DNA from: a candidate division LCP-89 bacterium
Lineage (GTDB): Bacteria > Electryoneota > B3-LCP
Assembly (NCBI GenBank): GCA_025774555.1
Contig: JALGVT010000001.1
Span: 1 to 64,000 of the forward strand
DNA length: 64,000 nucleotides
Direction of reading: 5' to 3'
Part shown: positions 39,176 to 46,979 of the stretch, one piece after another
How the letters are laid out: each line of letters opens with the position of its first letter
How positions within the stretch are numbered: the first letter of the stretch is position 1
The notes under the pieces: model-generated
Told to the model about the DNA's origin: nothing
Seen by the model: the letters and a program-made list of their open reading frames with translations, nothing else
The model's database searches: none
Program-made: the position numbers and the translations under genes

Positions 39176-41605
39176 ATGGGTAATAATATCGAGAGCAAAT
39201 CGACCCAAAACCCAAATACCGAGAGAATCGCTCATGCAGAAAAATGTGCGAGGTACTATCTTAAGCGCAAGTGGAGTCCAATTCCTATACCATCAGGTGG
39301 TAAAAGACCACGATTGACGGATTGGCCTAATTTTGATCTGACAGATGATTATATCTGGCCTGAGCCGGGTGTGGGAATTATTTTAGGCGAAAGGTCAGAG
39401 GGATTAATCGATATTGATTTGGACTGTGTTGAAGCCATCGCTGCTGCGTCAACCATTCTGCCGAAAACTCTGTATAAATTCGGGAGGAAGTCGAAACCGT
39501 TATCCCACTATCTATATCAAGTCAAAGATCTCGTAGGTCAAATGCCAAGTAAATTCACCGATCCGGAAGACGGTGAGGTGCTTGTTGAATTTCGCTTCAG
39601 CTATTACAAAAACGGGAAACTTAATGGCCTTCAAACTGTTTTTCCTCCCACCATACATCCGAGCGGTGAGATAGTTACCTGGTCAGACAAAGAGGTATTG
39701 TCGACAAATGAACCATCTGAAGAAACTTATAGTGACCTGTCAAAAAGCGTCAAAGAACTCGTAGCGATTTGTCTGGTCGCAAAGCGTTGGCAAAGTGGAA
39801 GCAGACATGATCTGGCACTTGCATTTGGTGGTTTTCTGGCACATGCTGATATGGAAGAGCAGAATGCAACAAGGCTTATGCAAGGGATCTGTTTGGCTGC
39901 AGGAGATCCTGAAGTCGATGATCGCGTTCGTGCGTTATCCGATTCCTATAATAAGCTTGAGGAAGGAGAACCAACTTCAGGTAGTGACAGACTTTCAGAC
40001 TTGTTAAGTGATAAAATAGTGGCAAAGGTCCAACAATTACTCGATATCAAGAGCAGTTATGACAGAGAAAATAGCACGATTGACATCTGTGAGGAACCAC
40101 GCCCCCTTTTGAGACCAATAGAGCCTTCTGATCCTTTTCCGGTCGATTATTTGGGGGAACATCTTTCCGAGGTTGTAAAAGCAATCTGTGAAGTAGTCCA
40201 GGTCCCTACAGCACTCGCAACTGGTTCTGTTCTCGCTACTGCAAGTCTTGCTGTGCAAGGTTTCGCCAACATTGTGTTACCTATAAGCAATGGAGTCGAA
40301 AAACCATTGAGTCTGTTTATAGTCACAGTGGCTCAAAGTTCTGATCGAAAATCAACAGCTGACGAGCTTGTATTAAAACCTATCTGCCGGCGTGAAAAAG
40401 AGCTGGATGCCAATTATAGAAGAGAGGAATTGGAATTTGAAAGAACTAATGAGGTATATCAAACAATCAAGAACGAAATACTTAAAAAGAGGAAAGGCAA
40501 AATAAACAACCCAAAAGATGCTATCGCCGAGTTGGATTCAGAGCTTTCAAAACTCGGGAAGCCACCGGAACGTCCACTCTTTCCCTATCTTATTGTTCAG
40601 GAACCGACCTACGAAGCTCTTCTTCAGCTCTACAAATCCGGTTTACCATCAATAGGACTTTTTTCAGCAGAAGGTGCCCAAATGCTTGGAGGTTACAGTA
40701 TGCGTGATGAAAGAAAATCAGTTACAGCCGCAGGATTAAACGCATTATGGGATGGTTATCCTTTGAAAAGGACACGGGTATTAGATGGCAATTATTCACT
40801 CGACGGGCGCAGATTAGCACTTCATCTCATGATTCAGCCAGGCGTGGCGGCTAAACTCTTTAACGATGCAGAATTAAGGGATATCGGATTATTAAGTCGA
40901 ATGTTAATTACGGCACCAGAAAGCCTGGCAGGGACTCGTAGATTCAAAGAAGCACCTGAATGGGCAATCCTTTTATTAAACCAATTTGAACAAATTATCT
41001 ATACTTTACTCAGCAGACCATTACCGCTAAAAGAAGGGTGTCGTAATATTCTGAATCCAACAGCGTTAAAATTATGTCCAGAATCAAGACAGATCTGGAT
41101 CAAATTTCATGACGAAATTGAAAACGAAATGGGAGATGGTGGTCGATTGGAAGAAATTAAAGGTTTTGCGGGGAAGATGCCAGAACAAGCAGCCCGGATA
41201 GCTGGGATATTAACGCTGATTGACAATATTGAGTCTCATGAGGTTCCATCACCATTCATGGAGTCAGGATGCCGAATTTCTAAATATTATGCAAATGAAT
41301 CACTCCGATTACACAGAACAGGTCTTCTATCGCCCCGCCTAAACGAGGCACAAAGATTACTTGACTGGTTGCATCATTCACAGAGTGAGTCTCAAATCTC
41401 ATTATCTGATATTTATCAGAGGGGTCCAAATTCGATTAGAGACGTCAAAGGAGCCAGAGCGCTTGTGAGCATACTTGAGGAACACGGGTGGCTAAGGAGA
41501 CTACCCGAGGGTACTAAGGTGAAGGGCAAACAGCGTAAAGAAGCATGGGAAGTTATTTTTCCAGAGAATGGTGATATAGAGATTTCATCATTACAACTGT
41601 GCTAA
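39176..41605 (+). CDS. bifunctional prim-pol / DUF3987 replication protein
   Basis: N-term KWSPIPIPSGGKRPRLTDW..GVGIILGERSEGLIDIDLDC (prim-pol); C-term DUF3987-like block VVQVPTALATGSVLATASLAVQG, GLFSAEGAQMLGGYSM, DGRRLALHLMIQPGV. Confidence 0.85.
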   Translation: MGNNIESKSTQNPNTERIAHAEKCARYYLKRKWSPIPIPSGGKRPRLTDWPNFDLTDDYIWPEPGVGIILGERSEGLIDIDLDCVEAIAAASTILPKTLYKFGRKSKPLSHYLYQVKDLVGQMPSKFTDPEDGEVLVEFRFSYYKNGKLNGLQTVFPPTIHPSGEIVTWSDKEVLSTNEPSEETYSDLSKSVKELVAICLVAKRWQSGSRHDLALAFGGFLAHADMEEQNATRLMQGICLAAGDPEVDDRVRALSDSYNKLEEGEPTSGSDRLSDLLSDKIVAKVQQLLDIKSSYDRENSTIDICEEPRPLLRPIEPSDPFPVDYLGEHLSEVVKAICEVVQVPTALATGSVLATASLAVQGFANIVLPISNGVEKPLSLFIVTVAQSSDRKSTADELVLKPICRREKELDANYRREELEFERTNEVYQTIKNEILKKRKGKINNPKDAIAELDSELSKLGKPPERPLFPYLIVQEPTYEALLQLYKSGLPSIGLFSAEGAQMLGGYSMRDERKSVTAAGLNALWDGYPLKRTRVLDGNYSLDGRRLALHLMIQPGVAAKLFNDAELRDIGLLSRMLITAPESLAGTRRFKEAPEWAILLLNQFEQIIYTLLSRPLPLKEGCRNILNPTALKLCPESRQIWIKFHDEIENEMGDGGRLEEIKGFAGKMPEQAARIAGILTLIDNIESHEVPSPFMESGCRISKYYANESLRLHRTGLLSPRLNEAQRLLDWLHHSQSESQISLSDIYQRGPNSIRDVKGARALVSILEEHGWLRRLPEGTKVKGKQRKEAWEVIFPENGDIEISSLQLC

Positions 41606-41665
41606 TCCTGCTAATTCTGCTAATGAGGGTAATGAATTAGCAACTTTAGCAAGATTAGCAAGCAA
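41601..41665. repeat. phased 9-bp repeats arranged as inverted array (iteron-like)
   Basis: GCTAATCCT GCTAATTCT GCTAATGAG ... AATTAGC AACTTTAGC AAGATTAGC: three direct plus three inverted copies. Confidence 0.75.
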
Positions 41666-41900
41666 TTAAAATGAAAATTATGGCGGATTTAGGGATGAGT
41701 TTTCTAACACCAATACGATAAACGACGGGTATTATTTAAGCACGCATCTAATATCAAAGAGTGAAAAAACTCTTCTTATGATAAATAAAATTCGTAACAT
41801 CCTGTAAAAACAATTATATAAATATAGTCTATTAAAATAAACACTTGTATATTAGTGACTTACGTATTATATTACATATAGGATAAAAATAGGATCAGCG

Positions 41901-42326
41901 ATGCTTTACACAATCGGTTATGCAGGGCATAATTTTCTGGAGTTGGTAGAAATTCTGAAAAGGTATGGGATCACACACATAATCGATGTACGCACAAAAC
42001 CATTCTCAAGGGATAAATCGTTCAACCGACCGGTTCTAAGCCAAGCCTTGAGTGAAAGTGGGTTGAATTACATTTGGGCGGGGAAGAAGCTTGGTGGACT
42101 GGGTGAAATTTCAAATGGTAGTATCCAATGGCTGAAGGAGTTCCAGGTTGACAAGACTGCCTGCGTGATGTGTATGGAGAGCGAACCAAGCCTATGTCAT
42201 CGATACTACGTTATAGGAAAACAATTGGAGCTTTTAGGTATTAAAATGAAGCATATCAAGGTTGTTAAACGCCCTGTACCAAAATATTGGATTCTGGGCG
42301 AAGAAAATCAAACCGACATGTTTTAG
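41901..42326 (+). CDS. DUF488 family protein
   Basis: LYTIGYAGHNFLELVEILKRYGITHIIDVRTKPFSR...CVMCMESEPSLCHRYYV. Confidence 0.88.
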   Translation: MLYTIGYAGHNFLELVEILKRYGITHIIDVRTKPFSRDKSFNRPVLSQALSESGLNYIWAGKKLGGLGEISNGSIQWLKEFQVDKTACVMCMESEPSLCHRYYVIGKQLELLGIKMKHIKVVKRPVPKYWILGEENQTDMF

Positions 42327-42340
42327 GAAAGGAGCGACAT

Positions 42341-43702
42341 TTGTTTCAAGGTGTCATGCCATTGAAGTGTATCAACCAGATCCTGCGAGTGATCGATTTT
42401 CAAAAGTGGGAGAAGTGCTTTGTATGTTGTTCAGGGACATTTCGTCTTGAGCGGTTGCTGACTATGACATTTCCTCATTTGGAAATCCATTCGAATGATG
42501 TCAGCCTTTTTTCGACAACCATCGGCCGTTCTGCCACGCGTGAGCCGTTTGAGATCCGTTTCGTCAATCGTTTATCCTTCATCGAAGAACAGTTTCCTGA
42601 GATGGCCTTCGCTGACCGTGTGGCTGCGGTTCACCTCGCCTTTCAGATGAGTCGATTTGTCGGTAACAATCTTTACGCACAGAAGCATTTTCAGTATTTC
42701 ATCGATAATTTTGAAAAGCTTCTTCCTTTGCAGTCGGAAAAGATAACTGGTACAATTCAAGACATGCGAATCAGCAGCTATTTCGCGGGGGATTGGAGAG
42801 ACCACGTACAAAATACAATGCAAACTGAAGGTGCTGGGATCATTGGATTTCCTCCCTTCTTCAAAGCTGGCTATGAACGTCAATTCAAATTCATTGACGA
42901 GAATATCAGTTGGGAGTCCCCACGTTACGAAGTATATGACCCGAAGGATCTGGAAAGCATCATTGATTGGATCGATGCATCAGGCACGCCATTTTTTATC
43001 ATTTCAGATCAGCTTTTCGATGACCATCCACCCTCAACGGAATTCACTAAAGCAGGACGTGCCCCGCATTATGGATATACTAACACCAAACGGTCGAGCC
43101 TGGTTTGCGTGCCGACTAGATCAAAACCGTTCAAATACATCCCAGTAAAGGTGGAGAAACTCCATGAAGAGAGTACGGTAAAGATCGTTCCTTTTGAACC
43201 TGACGAGATGAACTTTTTAAAAGACTGTAATCTGTCGAATAAGATCAAGCACGTTGGTGGCATGTGGAACTTTGCGGTATTTGTAGATGACATGCTGGTG
43301 GGTGGATTGATCCTCAGTTTGGATAAGTTCAATTCTCAGGGCAAGCTTTACCTGTTGTCTGACTTCTCTATAAGCAGAGCAGCGAAGCTTTCTAAGATGG
43401 TGGCAATGCTGTCAACCTCCAAGACGGTGGTTAGACAAATTGATATAAGGCGCCTCACCAAGACTAAAACAATAATGACTACAGCTTTTTCGAACCATCC
43501 AGTCAGTATGAAATATAGAGGAATCTTCAACCTGACTGTGAGGAAGGAATCGCAGAGTGCTGAAACGCGTTATGCACTCAACTATGAATCAGATGTCAGT
43601 GACCTGACTGCACAAGAAATCTACAATAAATGGTGGTACCGATATGGACCCGGATCAGAACGAAAAGGGCGGAAAATTAAAAACCGAAATTCGACGGGTT
43701 AA
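42341..43702 (+). CDS. hypothetical phage-type protein, possible N-terminal DNA methyltransferase-like and C-terminal acyltransferase-like regions
   Basis: CCSGTFRLERLL (motif-I-like), GIIGFPPFFKAGYERQF (PPF-type motif); TTG start with RBS inferred. Confidence 0.5.
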   Translation: MFQGVMPLKCINQILRVIDFQKWEKCFVCCSGTFRLERLLTMTFPHLEIHSNDVSLFSTTIGRSATREPFEIRFVNRLSFIEEQFPEMAFADRVAAVHLAFQMSRFVGNNLYAQKHFQYFIDNFEKLLPLQSEKITGTIQDMRISSYFAGDWRDHVQNTMQTEGAGIIGFPPFFKAGYERQFKFIDENISWESPRYEVYDPKDLESIIDWIDASGTPFFIISDQLFDDHPPSTEFTKAGRAPHYGYTNTKRSSLVCVPTRSKPFKYIPVKVEKLHEESTVKIVPFEPDEMNFLKDCNLSNKIKHVGGMWNFAVFVDDMLVGGLILSLDKFNSQGKLYLLSDFSISRAAKLSKMVAMLSTSKTVVRQIDIRRLTKTKTIMTTAFSNHPVSMKYRGIFNLTVRKESQSAETRYALNYESDVSDLTAQEIYNKWWYRYGPGSERKGRKIKNRNSTG

Positions 43703-44375
43703 GCTGAAAGAACTCAAGCTGCTTGAGAAGAACGCGCGCTACATGACCGAGAGGCAATTCAGTAATCTAGTAGAGAATTTAAAGCATGATGGTCGTTTGA
43801 CTTCCCTCCCCCTTTGTTCACCCGATAACGAGGGACGTTTGGAAGTTCTCAGTGGGAATCACCGTGTACAAGCGGCAATTGAAGCTGGTATTGACGAGGC
43901 TGACGCCATCGTTATTCTAACACCTCTTGACCCTGAACGGAAAGTGGCCATCCAACTAAGTCATAACAGTATAACAGGTCAAGACGATGCAGGCGTGTTG
44001 CTGGAACTTTACAATGAACTCGACCTTGACTGGAAGAAGTATTCCGGGTTGAATGAAGAAGATTTCGACTTCAGCGAGATAGACCTTGGATCATTCAATC
44101 TAGCGTCTGTCAAATATGAGGAGGTCAGCTTTGGATTTCTACCAGTCGAGAAGGAAGCCTTTTTAGAACTGTTTGAAAATATTCAAAAAAGGGCAAAACA
44201 GCACCCCCGATTTGTGGCTCCACGCAGTCAGTTCGATGCCTTTTTCGACGCAGTTGTAGAAGTTAAAGGACGACTGAATATATATAATTCCGCCGTCGCT
44301 ATCGTAGCGATGTGCGAACTCGCTTTAGAACGCCTTGAACAAATTGAAGACGAGAGCGCTGAAAGCAATGATTAA
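43644..44375 (+). CDS. ParB-like nuclease domain protein
   Basis: RRVKLKELKLLEKNARYMTERQFSNLVENLKHDGRLTSLPLC...LEVLSGNHRVQAAIEAGI. Confidence 0.88.
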   Translation: MDPDQNEKGGKLKTEIRRVKLKELKLLEKNARYMTERQFSNLVENLKHDGRLTSLPLCSPDNEGRLEVLSGNHRVQAAIEAGIDEADAIVILTPLDPERKVAIQLSHNSITGQDDAGVLLELYNELDLDWKKYSGLNEEDFDFSEIDLGSFNLASVKYEEVSFGFLPVEKEAFLELFENIQKRAKQHPRFVAPRSQFDAFFDAVVEVKGRLNIYNSAVAIVAMCELALERLEQIEDESAESND

Positions 44376-44385
44376 GCAGCCTAAG

Positions 44386-44458
44386 CGCCGGAAGCATAGT
44401 GGCGATGCACCTGGCACCCAGCCGGGAATGAGGGCGGTTCAATTCCGTCCCGGCGCTC
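44386..44458 (+). ncRNA. tRNA-like cloverleaf (non-canonical A8 and A33; loop CACCCAG)
   Basis: GCGCCGG AA GCAT-AGTGGCG-ATGC A CCTGG-CACCCAG-CCGGG AATGAG GGCGG-TTCAATT-CCGTC CCGGCGC T: 7/4/5/5-bp stems with standard loop sizes. Confidence 0.75.
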
Positions 44459-44480
44459 AAGGTAGAGGGATCGAATAAAA

Positions 44481-45044
44481 ATGGCACGACCGACTAAGTA
44501 CCGACACACACATCCTCTGACCGTGAAAACGCTGATGCGAAAAGGTTGCATCGCAGAAGAGATTGGTGAAGCATTAGGGGTGACCCGAGAGACCATCTAT
44601 CATTGGCGAAAGCAATACCCCGAATTCGATGATGCCTTTCGTGCAGGAAAAATGGAAGCCGACGCAGTCATTGAAGACAGTTTGTATCAGCGCGCCAAAG
44701 GTTTTGAGTATGAAGAAACGAAAACGATAGCTGCGCAAGACAAATCCGGCAAGGCAACTGTTCAGAAGATAGCAAAAGTAAAGAGATACTTAGCACCTGA
44801 TATCAGAGCATGTGAACTCTGGTTACATAACCGTAATCCGAAGGATTGGTCAGGCAGTATGCACCAAGAAATTCGAACTGTAGAGGATGATGCGAACAAG
44901 AAGGAAGATCTGAATATACTGGATCTTGAAATACTTTCAAAGGAAACCTTAGCACTTATCTTAAGAGACATCGAAGATGCTGAAAAAGCAAACGATAAGA
45001 ATGAACTCATAAGAAAATTGAAACCAGACTGTAAACGAGTGTAA
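44481..45044 (+). CDS. phage terminase small subunit-like HTH protein
   Basis: VKTLMRKGCIAEEIGEALGVTRETIYHWRKQYPEFDDAFRAGKMEADAVIEDSLYQRAKGFEYEETK...WLHNRNPKDWSG. Confidence 0.75.
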   Translation: MARPTKYRHTHPLTVKTLMRKGCIAEEIGEALGVTRETIYHWRKQYPEFDDAFRAGKMEADAVIEDSLYQRAKGFEYEETKTIAAQDKSGKATVQKIAKVKRYLAPDIRACELWLHNRNPKDWSGSMHQEIRTVEDDANKKEDLNILDLEILSKETLALILRDIEDAEKANDKNELIRKLKPDCKRV

Positions 45045-45054
45045 TCTACCCGTA

Positions 45055-45387
45055 ATGAAGACTTCACAGACTCCCCCAACACAAACCACCACAGAGAATC
45101 AATCAATGCCTAGAGGTGATTTTGAGGCTAATCAGCAAAAGGACATCAGACAGTTGTTAGAGGATATGCTTGCCGAATTGCGTCGGATAGGCGATAATTC
45201 TACAGAAGTGCGCGAAATCATGACTGTAGAAGAAGCGGCAGTATATCTAAGACTGTCGCCGTTTACCATACGCGACAAAATATCAGCTCGTGAAATACCT
45301 TTCTATAAAGTAGATGGATCAGTCCGCTTCCGAAAATCAAGACTAGATAAGTGGATAAACCGAAATGAGAAACCACTGTCTAACTAA
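45055..45387 (+). CDS. excisionase-family DNA-binding protein
   Basis: IMTVEEAAVYLRLSPFTIRDKISAREIPFYKVDGSVRFRKSRLDKWI. Confidence 0.85.
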   Translation: MKTSQTPPTQTTTENQSMPRGDFEANQQKDIRQLLEDMLAELRRIGDNSTEVREIMTVEEAAVYLRLSPFTIRDKISAREIPFYKVDGSVRFRKSRLDKWINRNEKPLSN

Positions 45388-45551
45388 AGAAATCGAAACA
45401 ATACTTGTTGTAATGGCACAAGGTGATAGTTATATTCAATGTTACCCACACTTGGCTACAGCAGCGTTTTGTTCGCTCTTTGACAGAAAGTGGCAGCAGA
45501 AGTGCACGCCACGGTTCGTTCAGTTTATCACAAAACATCGTAGGAGGAAAA

Positions 45552-46580
45552 ATGGCGACGTTGTTTAAACGCTACCATAGAAATAACTCCTACACGTGGT
45601 ATGTTTCCTTCATGGATCAGGGTAAATCCCGCATGAAATCAACGGAGACGAAGAATCTGAAGTTAGCGGAGAAAGTAAGACTGAGGATTGAGGAAGATAT
45701 TATCAGGACCAAAAAAGGACTTGAACCTCTAGAGCAGGTAGAGCCTATAACATTGTCTGAATTTTGTGAGATCTACTTGGCATTTAGACAAAAAATCGGT
45801 AGAGCTGAGAGGACTATACAAACTGACGAATACTCACTGAGAAGACTCTTATACTTCACTGGTGATTGTAGTCTTTTATCCATCACCCAAAAAGTCGCAC
45901 AAGAATACAAAGAATATAAACTTGAAAGAGTAAATAGCACCTCAGCGAGTATCGAGTTAAGAGCAATTCGGGCAGCATTCAATTGGGCAGTTGAAAAGGC
46001 AGGAATTAAATACCTATACTATAATCCCTTTGCCCAGAAACATCTAATCCCCTCAGCGAAAAAGAACGAGTATCCACTGTGCATGTCACCTGAGGAAAAG
46101 CTCCAGTTCCTTGACGCAATAGCTGTACAAGAACATAAAAATCTTTTCATGTTCTATCTTTTAACTGGATGCAGAAGGAGTGAGGCTCTGAAACTCGAAT
46201 GGGCAGATATTAATCTCAAAGAGAGGAGGATAACATTTCGTCATACAAAAACAAAAAGAGATCGAACAATACCAATGAATCTAGAGTTGATGCAGGTCGT
46301 GATTGCACTCGAAAAATCCAAGGCGCGACCTTTCGAATATAGTCCATCCTGGGTCTCACACCTCTTTCGGAAATACCTAAAAAAGTCTGAAATTAAAAAA
46401 GAGTTTCATCTGCACTGTTTGCGACATACATGCGCAAGTGATATGGTGAGGCAGAATATCCACCTCTCTAAAATCGCCAAGCTCTTAGGGCACACCAGCA
46501 CAAAGACAACTGAGATATACACCCATATCGTAGTTGAAGATTTGCGAGAGGCTGTTGACACTCTTTCTTGTGTAGGCTAA
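45552..46580 (+). CDS. tyrosine integrase of the tRNA-Arg island
   Basis: LTGCRRSEALKLEWADI, FHLHCLRHTCASDM, LLGHTSTKTTEIYTH; aggagg RBS before ATG 45552; lies 118 bp from attR. Confidence 0.95.
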   Translation: MATLFKRYHRNNSYTWYVSFMDQGKSRMKSTETKNLKLAEKVRLRIEEDIIRTKKGLEPLEQVEPITLSEFCEIYLAFRQKIGRAERTIQTDEYSLRRLLYFTGDCSLLSITQKVAQEYKEYKLERVNSTSASIELRAIRAAFNWAVEKAGIKYLYYNPFAQKHLIPSAKKNEYPLCMSPEEKLQFLDAIAVQEHKNLFMFYLLTGCRRSEALKLEWADINLKERRITFRHTKTKRDRTIPMNLELMQVVIALEKSKARPFEYSPSWVSHLFRKYLKKSEIKKEFHLHCLRHTCASDMVRQNIHLSKIAKLLGHTSTKTTEIYTHIVVEDLREAVDTLSCVG

Positions 46581-46585
46581 TTCCG

Positions 46586-46603
46586 CGCAAGGTTCGTGCA
46601 AGG
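46586..46603 (+). promoter_or_regulatory. candidate integrase arm-type sites, right
   Basis: CGCAAGG ttcg TGCAAGG, 11-bp period as at 24817-24834. Confidence 0.6.
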
Positions 46604-46700
46604 ATATTGCACGGTAAATAACCTGAAAATACCTAAAAATGCCCTAATATTACTATCTCCTCCTCTCAAGGAATTTCATAATAATTAGGGTTTTATGCTG

Positions 46701-46773
46701 TACGCCCGCCGAGACTCGAACTCGGAACCCTCGGCTTAGAAGGCCGATGCTCTATCCATTGAGCTACGAGCGC
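46701..46773 (-). tRNA. tRNA-Arg (UCU)
   Basis: Reverse complement GCGCTCGTAGCTCAATGGATAGAGCATCGGCCTTCTAAGCCGAGGGTTCCGAGTTCGAGTCTCGGCGGGCGTA; anticodon TCT. Confidence 0.96.
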
Positions 46774-46979
46774 ATGGAATTTAAAGTTAAAAGTAAAAAG
46801 GTAAAAGGAAAATGTAATATAGCAGCAGAAACAAAGACATTCCTCTGCGAAAAAGCAGAAAGTTTTACACGAAGAACCATCTTATTTCCCGCCGGATGGT
46901 AATATAACTCGAAAATTGCCGAGAGTCAACTGGAATGTCAATATTAGTTAAACAGAGACTGTCCCATAGCGCGCTTTGT

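Larger units (their letters stand above)
24731..46748. mobile_element. tRNA-Arg-integrated genomic island
   Basis: 50-bp direct repeats, integrase next to intact tRNA-Arg, paired YGCAAGG-N4-TGCAAGG motifs just inside both ends. Confidence 0.9.

Noticed and set aside
44299-44596. Minus-strand ORFs (62 and 71 aa) over the tRNA-like segment
   Set aside because: The structured tRNA-like element and flanking sense genes explain the region better.
46951-46966. 'agactgtcccat' resembling the MITE terminus
   Set aside because: Only a short match without partner terminus; could be chance.
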